Source of the DNA: a virus
Virus record (IMG/VR): IMGVR_UViG_3300040801_001947
Coordinates: 1-38,840 of that record
Strand: one strand, 5' to 3'
DNA length: 38,840 nucleotides
The notes under the pieces are model-generated. The model saw nothing but the letters and a program-made list of their open reading frames with translations, did no database searches and was not told where the DNA came from. Of this stretch, positions 13,884 to 25,100 are shown one piece after another. The stretch's first letter is position 1. Every line of letters begins with the position of its first letter. A program made the position numbers and the translations under genes.

Positions 13884-15269
13884 ATGGCTAAGACAGTTAT
13901 TTCACAATCTGGTATTTTCGGTTTTGGCCCACAAGCATCTGAAGGAGTTATAGCACCAAATTTTTACCGCCATAAATCCCAAGATATTGACCTTGCACCA
14001 ATTGATGATGCAAGGTTAGGCCCTCCCGAAATCGGTGGCGTACCAGTTCCGACATTCCCTTATAAAGTAGGGGCAATGTCCGCTGGTGGAGCTACTATTG
14101 CACCCCGAATGGAAGATACATTCGGATGGCTCTTATATGGAGCATTAGGAGATGTGAGCACTTCTGGTAGTGGTACTGGTGGTGTTTCATATCCAGAATT
14201 TTGTTTGCCACGTGTTTATTTGACAAGTAGCGCAAAAACAGTTACGTCAAAAATCAGTAATCCCCCGCAAGCAACAACTCTAATTGTTCGTGCGTGGCGT
14301 GATGGTGCTTCAAATGTAACTGGTAATGTTACTATTCATGGTACTACAAGCGGTTCTGATACCTCAGAAATTGTAGCCTTAGATGATCGCAACGAAGTTG
14401 AAACTACAAAAACTTGGGTTACTATTACCTCTGTTGAGTTACCAGTTCAAGTAAATGCTGATGGATTTGATTCAGTTTCTATTGGTTGGGCAGCTTCCGA
14501 CTTTAGAAAACATGCTTTCCAATTTCTTGCTAGTGACGCATATTATGTACCTTGGATGAGTTTCCGAAAACTTATTCCTGCTGGCAGAAATAATGTCACC
14601 TTCGGAGAGCAGTTTGTTGATTCTAAAGTTATTGGTTTGAATTTCCAATTATCTACTGAAAATCCAATTGTGTGTCGTGTAGATGCAATGGGCAAGGCAT
14701 TTGATTTTGTCGATGATCCTGCCAACAATTGGACTTGGGCGAATACCTATGAGGATTACACAAGTATTCCGATTGGTTGTACCCCTGGTGGATATATTCG
14801 AGTTCCTTCATTTGGTGATCAACCATTGCCAATTACTGCTGCGACAGTTGGAATTCAAAATGGGCCTTTAGATCCTGCTCAGATCCGCAATTATGGTGAT
14901 TGGGCATTAGACGATGTTCCGATTATCACCCGACAATTAGTGTTCGATGTTACCTGCAAATGGTATGATCCAAGTTTGTATCGTGCTATTCAAACCAATA
15001 GCAAAACTGGTCTAACTTGGTCACCAATCCCATTTGTACAGTCATTGGCTATTACTGGTTACGCTCCATACTTCCCAACTGGCTCAGTTGGTAGATATGG
15101 CTTGGAAGTACTTGCCGATTCAGTTATGTGGCAATTGAACGGTGGAGTTCGATTAGCTGGTAACGATCTTGTTACCATGAGATTGACTGGTACTGCTATT
15201 GACACCACAGGTGTCTATGCAAGTTTCAACCTAATTAACAAGAAAGAATCTTACGTTTGGCCCACATAA
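13884..15269 (+). CDS. Major tail tube protein
   Basis: The start has AGGAG. At 461 residues it is longer than the usual 150-250 residues of siphophage tail tube proteins, with the extra length in a Ser/Thr-rich central beta domain (about residues 90-200) that may project from the tube. The N-terminus (KTVISQSGIFGFGPQASEGV) and the ordered SVGWAASDFRK/FQFLAS and YFPTGSVGRYGLEVL strand patterns suit a beta-barrel fold. It precedes the two overlapping tail chaperone frames and the tape measure, exactly where the tube gene stands in siphophages. A strong hairpin follows its stop. Confidence 0.75.
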   Translation: MAKTVISQSGIFGFGPQASEGVIAPNFYRHKSQDIDLAPIDDARLGPPEIGGVPVPTFPYKVGAMSAGGATIAPRMEDTFGWLLYGALGDVSTSGSGTGGVSYPEFCLPRVYLTSSAKTVTSKISNPPQATTLIVRAWRDGASNVTGNVTIHGTTSGSDTSEIVALDDRNEVETTKTWVTITSVELPVQVNADGFDSVSIGWAASDFRKHAFQFLASDAYYVPWMSFRKLIPAGRNNVTFGEQFVDSKVIGLNFQLSTENPIVCRVDAMGKAFDFVDDPANNWTWANTYEDYTSIPIGCTPGGYIRVPSFGDQPLPITAATVGIQNGPLDPAQIRNYGDWALDDVPIITRQLVFDVTCKWYDPSLYRAIQTNSKTGLTWSPIPFVQSLAITGYAPYFPTGSVGRYGLEVLADSVMWQLNGGVRLAGNDLVTMRLTGTAIDTTGVYASFNLINKKESYVWPT

Positions 15270-15298
15270 ACTTTGATTCATTCTAACCCCTTTGTTAT

Positions 15299-15332
15299 GT
15301 GAAGGGTAACCCCGTCCCTCGTTACCCTTCAC
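15299..15332 (+). terminator. 12-base-pair hairpin after the tail tube gene (no U-tract)
   Basis: GTGAAGGGTAAC (15299-15310) and GTTACCCTTCAC (15321-15332) form a perfect 12-base-pair stem with loop CCCGTCCCTC. No U-run follows. It lies in the 89-base gap after the tail tube gene. It could stabilise the abundant tube mRNA or lower expression of downstream genes. Confidence 0.5.
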
Positions 15333-15358
15333 TAACACCATATTATAGGAGATATGAT

Positions 15359-15805
15359 ATGCCAGCAAGATTAATTACACCATTATTGAAAGAGTTTATT
15401 TTAGAAAAAACCGACATTCTGTTGAACAATGAAGGTGAACCCACAAAGGTTACCATTCGCCAAGCTACTCAAGCACAACACACATTGAGAGCAGATAAAT
15501 ATGCTAATCTTGTGCAAGAAATAAATAAAGGTGAACCTGATGTAAATCGATACATAACCAGGTTTAGTCAATTTGAACTTATGCGTACTGAAACATATTT
15601 GACAATGGTTGGGTGTAACCTTTTGGATCCAGACGGAGATCCAGTATTCAAATTCAAACAAAACAAGAATGGCCAAATGATATTAGCCATGAATGAATCC
15701 GAATTTAATGATGCATGGGGTATGTTACCCGAAGATGTTGCAGAAGAAATTTGGGAGAAAGTCCGAGAGGTCAACATTCGTTGGAAAACAGGGGGGGAAG
15801 ATTAA
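15359..15805 (+). CDS. Tail assembly chaperone, first frame (G-like)
   Basis: The ATG at 15359 follows AGGAG at good spacing; an earlier GTG in the frame lies inside the hairpin. The 148-residue product (MPARLITPLLKEFILEKTDI ...) ends shortly after a run of seven Gs. A second frame opens in the -1 register over its last ~90 bases. By analogy with lambda G/GT and many siphophages, this is the abundant tail assembly chaperone that coats the tape measure during tail formation, and a minor frameshifted product carries the T extension. The assignment rests on the gene order (tube, chaperone pair, tape measure) and the overlap. Confidence 0.72.
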   Translation: MPARLITPLLKEFILEKTDILLNNEGEPTKVTIRQATQAQHTLRADKYANLVQEINKGEPDVNRYITRFSQFELMRTETYLTMVGCNLLDPDGDPVFKFKQNKNGQMILAMNESEFNDAWGMLPEDVAEEIWEKVREVNIRWKTGGED

Positions 15806-16137
15806 TAAGTGAAGCTCTCGAAAATCTCAAACTTGAAATAGATGAATATTATGCTAAATTAAATGAGATAAAGAATGTTTCACTTAAAAACCCATATGCA
15901 AAGATCGAAATACCAGATCTTCCTGAAGCCTTAGAATTATATGAAATGTGTACAGAAATGCATATACCGTTGGTCGATGGCGGTTTGCTAGATCAACCTA
16001 ATATATGGTTACTCGAATATGGTATATGTAAAAAGCGAAAAGAAATTTGGAAACAATTAAATATCAATGATAATGCTCCTAATCAGAAGCAAAATATGGC
16101 AGATGATTTAGATTTTAAGTTCGCTCAAGATAAATAG
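15796..16137 (+). CDS. Tail assembly chaperone, -1 frameshift extension (T-like)
   Basis: This frame has no convincing start after the first chaperone's stop: the first methionine is deep inside (MCTEMHIP). It is open upstream across the G7 run at 15791-15797, so it is best read as a -1 extension of the first chaperone. Slippage on the GGG GGG codons would yield a fusion of about 259 residues. The extension carries ISEALENLKLEIDEYYAKLN and ends in an acidic tail (NMADDLDFKFAQDK). The shift point is inferred from the reading frames; the G run is a plausible, not canonical, slip site. Confidence 0.68.
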   Translation, partial: GRLISEALENLKLEIDEYYAKLNEIKNVSLKNPYAKIEIPDLPEALELYEMCTEMHIPLVDGGLLDQPNIWLLEYGICKKRKEIWKQLNINDNAPNQKQNMADDLDFKFAQDK

Positions 16138-16145
16138 GAGTTGCT

Positions 16146-19100
16146 ATGGCTGCACAATTACCAAGAGGATCTAGGCATTCAGAAGCACAAACCCTTCTAA
16201 AAGATTTTCTAAGTAAAAATTACTTAGATCCAACAACTGGAAAATCATTATATAAAGTTGTTCAGGATCCATCTGATGCTGAAAGGGTCACAATTCTTAG
16301 GAATGATATGAGAGGTCAAGAATTGACTTTGAATATCGCTACTGCTCATAAAGCTCCTATTGGATGGGGAAGAACCGCAGCAGGAAATAAATCATTACTT
16401 GTGCAAACAAAATATGGTACTCAATATGTAATGGGTGCTACTGGTATTGGATCTATGCAAGGAAATAGACCGAAAATCCAATTGCAATCTCCTATTGAAT
16501 CTCTTGGTAATTTGATAAATGCATCTTTTCTCAGAACTCAAGAAAAAGAGTCTAGTGCTGGTGTTATGAAGCAATTTCAATATGGAATGCAACACGGTAT
16601 TCCAAAATACGATATTGCTGGTGGTTTACAACAATACACAAAAAATCAAAGAAACAGTCAAGCATTAGGTGTGCTATCTTCTGATCTTACATTTATGTTC
16701 AAAACAAAATCTTATACTGAGCGAGTGGCTATTCAAAAAGAATTAGAAAGGCGAATGAGAAGGCCAAGTGATCCTAATTGGAGTGGATTAGAAGCTCATG
16801 TTCCAAGAGAACCAACTGGTAATGTTCTTCGATTTCGTGCTGGTGGTGAAATATCAAGACATGGTACTGCGACAAGAGATACATTATTGTCTGTAATAAG
16901 GGGAGAAAAACAAGCTTATGGTGCAAAATATTTAACACATGGGACTAGAAACCAACTAACTCCAATTGTGGAGTCACGACAAAGTATTCCTGTAAAAGAC
17001 GCTGAAGGGAAAGTTACTGGTTGGAAAAATAGATTTATGTACAATCCCATGAAAGCTGAGAATGTTACTCAGGCAAGTTTCAGGCCATTAGGAACTGCTG
17101 GTCGTCCTAAGTATGTAAAATGGAATGCTGTTTATGGTGGAGAAGATTTGTCTGAAACTGGTGAATTAATTCCTCAACAAAGTCTTGCTGGATCAATGAT
17201 GTTTGCTCCAACTCTATATTCTGGTGCAGGTATTGTTGAAGGCGATTTATATAAAGATATTTATGGTGCTCAATACCAAGGGCAACAAAGAGCAGTCTTG
17301 CGAAACATTTCTTTACAAGATTTACTCGAGGAAGAAAAAGGAATAACCTTTACTGAGCAATTCAAACAAGGTGGAATGTTTAGAAGGGCACAAGATCCTA
17401 GAGGGCATGGAACTATAGGATTTATAAACAATCAACGAATTAAATTACCAATCAAAAGATCTGATTATCTTATTAATCAAAACGAACCTCTTAGAATGGT
17501 AATTCCTCAAACTTTCAGAAAAATCGATAAAGGGCCAGATTTTGAAGAAGGAAAATCAACCGAAGGAATTGTGGGTGCTTTACAAAAACGATATCCAAAC
17601 ATGAAAGTAGAAGTATCGCCAGATGTTGAAGATGTTACTATAATGGTTGAGGGTGGTCAAATTATTGGTTTTTCTGAAAAAGGTACACTTCAAAGAACAA
17701 AATCAGGTATTATTCGTGGTCATATTGGTACCATGAAACAAGGTGGAGTTGAATTCAGACCAAACATGGTAACAGGTGAAGCAAAGTCATTACCCTGGGC
17801 TATGGGTGCGTCTTTTGGTTTACAACCATATGAAAATCAAATAGAACTTCTAAAACGAGTAGATCCAGAATTAGCAAGACGAGTATCAGAAAGATATGCT
17901 GGTCAAGAAAATCCTGTTATTAATGTTCCAAAAGTAGTTTCAGACCTAAATGATGTTTTGAGAGAACGTGGTGAATTAAAACCAGAAATGAGGGCAACCA
18001 CACTAGATCTCTGGAATAAAATGTTGAAACCGTTTATGAGTGCTGGTGATCAAGAAAATGCAGCAAACTTGCAAACATTTGGTATTGGTAGAACTGGTGA
18101 GCAATGGGTTTCAACAGAAGCATCAAGTGACACAAGGAGATTTTTTCAAAATATTATAAAAAATAAATTGCAACAAATGTACCCTGAAGCTGATGCGAAA
18201 CAAGTCAGCAAATTGGCTCGGACAAGATTTCGTTTTAAAAAGATGAAAGACTCGGACAATTATATATTTTCTCAAAAGACTTCTGGAATGTTATTTCAGG
18301 GAGTTATGGCTATGTCTGAGGAATTCGCTGGTGATGTGAATTTGAACTATGAAGCTCAAACAGCTATTCAATCAAAATTTCCACAAACAGCACACGAAAT
18401 GGGTATAGCGGTTGAACAAGGGCCTATTGCATCTGGTAAAGATCCTGCTACAAAAGCATGGGCATCTGCTCATAGATCTTTGAATTATGCTGCTACTGGT
18501 AGACAAGGTAGAGGTTATCATTTCTCTCCTAAAAGTATGGTGATGATGAATCAGGAAAAAGCTGAAGAATTTATGGCACATCTTCAGGTTGGTAATTATG
18601 ATGCTGGAACATACACAGAGGGCAATGATGATTTTGAGAATTTACCAAATGAACAACAAATAGGAATATATAAAGAAGCATTTGAAAAGACTTTTCCTGG
18701 TGCTGATCCAATGTCAACAGTCTATATGCCAAAAATACAAAAATACTTTATTCCTCCTGCTGCTGCTGAACAAATTGGGACAATGCAAATGGGTGTTGAT
18801 GTTTCTCAATTTACTGGAAAATTTATGAGAGCATTCGAACAAGGTGCAACTGCTGAAAAACGACAAGATCCTTCAATGCTAAGAAACTTTAGATCTATAC
18901 AAAGTTATGAAGCTACTTTGGGTTCTGCATTAGCTGGTGAACACGCAAGTTCCGTTATGAAAAGATTAATGGGAAGAAAAGTAAAGTATGGTGCATCTTA
19001 TCGATATGTAACAGCCGATTTCTTAGAAGCTAATGAAGGATTTTTAACTGATGACGAATTGAAGAAATTAGGATTAAATGTTGATGCTATAAATGCAAAA

Positions 19101-22100
19101 ATAGAAGCTGGTGAAACAATTCCTATGGTCTTAGGACGTTATCCTTCACAGGATCGTCTTGGTGCTGCTATTGCTATGAAGCTTACGACAGAAAAAGCAT
19201 TAAGAGCAAGAGGTGTAAAAGATATACCAACTTCACCAACTCCTGGTCGAAAAGGTGATCCATCTGCTCGAGATACTATGTATGTTTCTCACCTATTCAG
19301 TAGATTAGGTGAAGGTGATATTGATAAAGATGAACTTTGGGCCATGCTAGGGTTGAAAGACACAACTAAAATTGAAGAAGTTACTAAAGGCGATAGAACA
19401 TACAAGATAAGAAAGAAAGGTTATGAAGCATTAAATGATCCAGCTTTGATGAAAGAAATCAATGCTCCTATGAAACAAAAAATGATCATGATGGACATGA
19501 TTCGTGAAAAATCCTTTGGGCAATATGCTCAAGGATTAGATGTTTATGGCGAATTAGTGAAATCAATGATGATAGATCCATTTGCTGAAGCTACTAAAAG
19601 TGCCAAAACTGGTCAAAACATAAAATATGAAGATGTTTATAAGCGAGCAGAAGAAATAAACATTATGAATAAAGCTGGTATGGGTAAGTCATACAATATT
19701 CGTAGGCAACTTGAAGCTCAAATGAGTATGATCGGTACTGGTTATGGGAATGAAGATGTTGGTAATATGTACCTAACATCAAAATATACATATCAACAAT
19801 ATCTTGATCTTTTGAGAAAAAAGAAAGAAGGATTTTCACCACTTGAGGAATTACTACAAACCGCTAATATCACTCCAAAACGTGGAAGAATTAGTGCTAA
19901 GGTTTCTGGAAAACCCAATACTAGATTTTGGGATATTAATATGGAAAACAAGTGGGATCTTAGTGGTTTCTTAATGGGTGAAGCAACAGAAGCTACAGCA
20001 TCAAATCAATTCCTTTCATATTTATTTGGTGCTGGAAAAGAAGGCTCAGATTATATTATGAGCCAAATAGGTCATTTGAATCTATTGAAAGCTAATCCAG
20101 AAGGTGCCACAACAGCAGAAGGAGAATGGTTCTCAGATCTTGGTAATATGGTTCCTGATACAGGTAATCTCAATAAGAGAAATGAAATCCTTTCAAAAAT
20201 CATGCGTGAAGGGAAATACATAAATGAGAGTTCCCCAATCAATAGAATGCTTACTGAGCGAGTCATTGAGAAAGCACGAACAAAAGGAACATTAGGAGAA
20301 GTTAGTCATTATAAAGTTCCTTGGAAGGGTCAAGCAACTCCTATTAGTGATGTTATTAAGGATCCAGATTATATTCGTCAATCTACTGCATACAGATTGC
20401 TCAAACGCAATGCTGGTGGAAAAATAATGTCTGCCGATGAATTGTATGAAGTAAAAAAGATGGCAAACGAAAAAATAGCCAAAGGGGTTGAGCCAACATA
20501 TATTGAAAACATGGCTATGGCTATTGAGGATATCAATCAATTCGAAGCTGCAAAAGAATTGTTCGATCTCGACTATGGTGCAAGACAAGCAACAATGGTT
20601 AATGAAGCTCAATTTGGTGTTAGTAATCTTGTGGCAAATCCAGTTATGCACGCATCTGAAATAGCCAGAACAGCAAGAGAAGTTAGAGCAGCAAGAGCAG
20701 GAACAGATGTAATTGGTAGGACACCAAACTATAGAGGTATTCAAGGTCTTTCAAATATTATTACAAGATCTATTTTTGGTAGAGATGTAATGAGTGTTGA
20801 TAACCCAATATTTGGTGAAGGTGAACATTATGAAAGATTGCTTGCTGAACAAGCTATAAAATCAGATGATCCAAATGCTCAAGCATGGAAACAAGCTCGA
20901 CAAAAACTTGGTTCGTGGATAGGTGGTAGACAGGCTCAATCTGGTTTGTATTATATGCAAGGTAATACGAGAGTTGAAGCAAATCCAGATTTCTTCAATC
21001 TTGAGGATTTAGGCGAAGTAACTGATTCTGCTGGTAATCGAGTAAGAATGACAAGGCCTTTATTTACTGAAGCAAAATCAAGAAATCCAGAACGGTATGA
21101 AGCAACAAAACAACTACTAGCAGGTGAGCAAGTTGCGGATCCTAGATTGCGACAAGGTGCAATGGAAGGTTTGCAAGAATCATTAACTCAAGCTGAAGTT
21201 TACGAGAAAGCATTTGAACAGACATTTGGCGGTTATGGAATTGCTGCTGGAAAATTAGAACAGGCAACAAAAGCTAGAGAAGCACTTCAACAACAAGGAG
21301 CATCACAGCAGGAAATTGATGAAGCGATAAAAAGAGAAGAACGAGCAAAATCAGCATTTGGACAAGCAGGTGTAAGAGTTCAAGAAGCAACAGAACAATT
21401 AGCTGGTGAACATTTAGCTGGTCATGGATTAACTGCGGAACAATTAGCAACTACCAGAAAACATTTAGAAGGAATTGCTACTGGTGAAGTTGCTTTTACA
21501 TCACCTGAATCACAAACTGCACTTATAAAAAGAAATGATTCACGTGCTATGCAAATTCAAAAAGCAAAAGAAAGACTTAGCAAAGCTAGCACGGAAGAAG
21601 AACAACAAGCTATTTCTCAGGAAATTAAAACTCTTGAAGAAAGAAAAACAGAAGATCCGTTTACATTTTCCATCGTTGGAAAAGAACAATGGCGACAAGC
21701 ATCTGGTGGCACAACTACTGAATCTGATATTAGGTTGTTGAGCGAAGTTTCTGGTAACCCTGAAGCTGTTCGACAGGTAGCAGAACAAGTTCAAACTGCT
21801 AATTATTCTGTACCAGCACAAGGAGAAGGTCTTGGGATGCACAGTACTCAGGAATATGGCATTAGTACCGCTGAAGATATTGAAATGGTAAAAGGTACTA
21901 TGGGATATGTTCCACAAGTAATGAATGCGAATTTAAATGCAATTGGTCATGTGCAAGTTCAAAATCAAGTTGCAGCTCAAAATCAAATAAATAATCCGCA
22001 ACAAAGACCTGTACCAATCAATCCAGTACAACCAGTACAGAATAATCAAGTTCCTCCTACCGCTACTGGTGCTGGTGGTACTGGTGGTCAACCGCCTATC

Positions 22101-25100
22101 AATAACGGTGGTAATGGAATGTATATACCAATGCCATCTGATCAAGGTGGTGAGTACAATATCCCATTGCCTGGAAACATTATGAATCCTCAAGGATCCG
22201 TTGGATCTAACTATATTGGCCCTCCTAATCGTGGTGGTTTTGGTGGTGGTGGTGATCAAGATTTTAGTTTTACCAATTCTCAAGAATGGCGAATGATGAG
22301 AGCCAACGAAGAATACCAAAAAGCAGTTGGTATGTACGAGAAATTTACAGAAGGAATTCAAGTACCAGGTCAAGAACAACCTTTACCAACTATAGAAACA
22401 TTGCAAAAACAATTACAAACTGTAACAAATAATATTCTTGGTACACCAGGAGCAGACTATAACATAGAACAATTAACAAAAGCTGTTAGAAAAGATCCTT
22501 CTCAATTCCAACAAAGTGTAAATATGAATATGTTAAAAGAAGGAGTTCTAACTGCTCATCAAGCAAGAAAAGCACTAGGAGCATTAGAGGATGCTCAATT
22601 CCCTATAGATCATCCATTTATACAAGAGATGATAAAAATAGCTGGGCCTGAAGATAGCGGTATTACACCATCTACTACAGGAAATTTGGCTCATCTTTCA
22701 TTAGCAGGAATGACAGCTTTAGGTATTGGGGAAAGTCCAGTAAACGATAAAGAACTTGTTTCTATGACAGATGCGGTATCAAAGTCATTTGAGAAATTAG
22801 ATATTATAAGTGCAAAGCTTACTGGAACATTAACAACTGCTCAAAAAGAAACTGATTATTTCCAAAATACTGTAAGTAAATTAAATGATAAACAATTAAA
22901 GAAACTTCAAGCTACAGAAGAAAAAGAAGCTGAGAAAAATTTACTTCGTAGAGATATAGCACAACAACAAAAAGAACTTGAGCAAATTAGACAACAACCT
23001 GCACAAGCTAGAGAGACAGGAAAAGAAACTGCTCTTTCATCAGTACTTGCTGGAAAACAAGGAAAATTGCAAGGGATAATGCAAGAAGAAGAAGATATTG
23101 CGTCTGGCAAAGCTGGAATGAATAAGTTTGCATCCAGTATGAGAAAACTTGTTGGTGGTTGGGGATTATTCTACATGAAAACCCTTGCCACTATGGGTAT
23201 GGGATCATGGGCAGAAAATTATCAAGATGTTGAGCAATATCTTACTGGCACTCAAGAAGCTATGGGAAAAACAATGGGTGCTGGTGTAGGAATTCGTCCA
23301 ACTGCTGCAACCGCATTGCATAGAGCAAGAATTCGTGGTGGTGCTGGTGCCTTTGAACAATTACAACAAATGCAAGCTGGATTAGCCGACACAGCATTAG
23401 GTGATGTATCTGGTGCTGCTCTTACTGGTGTTGGTTGGGGAATATTAAGTAATTATGTTTTAGGTGCTTTAGGATTAAGTGGTGCTGCTGCGTTACCAAT
23501 TGCTGCTGGTGCAGGTGTAGGTGCTTTGGCTTATAACCGTTATGCAACAGCAATTAGTCCAACTGCTCCTATACAGGTTGGTTCAAGATCCTTGGCTTAT
23601 CAACAATCTGGAAGAACAGCAGACGCACTTGATTACGCATGGCAAGGTGGCCCAACTTTATTATTTAATCCTGAAGGGTTTAAACAGGGAGAAAAATTTG
23701 GCCAATTAGGGGCAGCTATCGCAACTGGTCAGGATCAAGAAAAATTATTATATGAAGAAATGAGTAGAGTGCCATTCCAAAAACTTATTGGTACTTTGCT
23801 TGAGGGATCAGATAATGAAATATTATCAGGGATTGGGACAAAACTTCGAGGAAAATATTCTACATTGACAACTGAAGTTCCGAAAACATGGGAAGATGTT
23901 GTAAATCAACTTGGCGGTGATAAGGCTAAAATTGCCATGTTCAACCAAATGTTTGCAGCTAATGAAGATTTGTTTGAAGGTTATAGTCCTGAAATATTAG
24001 CAAATGTATTTGCAGAGCAACAAGTTCTTGGAACAGAAGTTGATTTACAAAAAATTAAAAATATTGCTGGTGCTAGACAATTAGGAATTGACACAAGTGG
24101 TCTAGCTGGTGCAATGGTTTCTCAATTTGGTGCGACATTGCCAAGCGGTGAATATACAAGATATCCATCACTTGGGGCAAGAGATAATTACGAAAGTCTT
24201 ATTTCACAATTAGACATGCAACAAACAGACGAAGTAAAAGGCGGTCTTGAATTTCTATCTCAATTATCAAATTCTGGATATTTGAAAGAAAGATTAGCTG
24301 GTGAGGTAAGTGGTAAAGATTTAGAAAAAATATGGCAAGATCTCGGTAGAATGGATGTTACAAAAGAACAATTACAACAAATTGCTATTACCCAAAAAGC
24401 AAGTGAATATATGAATTTGCCACAAGGCAATAGAATTGTAACTGGTCTTTCCCTTGATGCCATGATGAAACAAGCTGGTTTGATAATGCCTGAAACCGAT
24501 ATAGATTGGTTGAGAAAACAATCAGGAACTTCAATGTCTCCTGAAGAAATCAGGCAAGTAGATACAGCCAACATGGTAAAAAATATGGCTACTACTCTAC
24601 AAACAAGTTTGACTCAAACAACCAATATGAGCACAGGTGATACTCAAAAGCTTGCTCAGAACTTCATCAATATTGCATCTAATGATCTTGTGAAGGGTCT
24701 TGAATATATGAATAGGGTAAATCTTATTCAGAATAAGAACCCTTATATTATTTCTGAAATGTTTGCTGGAAAAAATGAAGATCTTGTTTCAGTAGACATA
24801 AATGCTCAAGGTCAAGCTACTGGATTGCCACTCTATACAACAAATGTTAGTGAAGCTCAAGCCAGTAGGATTTGGGGTGCCGATTGGGAAGCTGGTGATA
24901 AAACTGGACTTAGATCTGCTGCTGTTCGTGGTATTGATACAAAAATTCCAGAAATCGGAACCTTGAAAGGTATTCGTGGTATTCAATGGTTGATGCAACA
25001 AACTCAATGGGAATATCAGCAACAATCTATGGATATTGCTGGTGCCCAAGTTGCATTACAAAGAGAATATCTACCAAAGTTTTGGGATGTGCAAGATCGC

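Noticed and set aside
20292-20744. 150-aa Cys-rich minus-strand frame inside the tape-measure gene
   Set aside because: Its composition (Cys, Ile, Asn) mirrors the antisense of AT-rich codons; no promoter or ribosome site is present.
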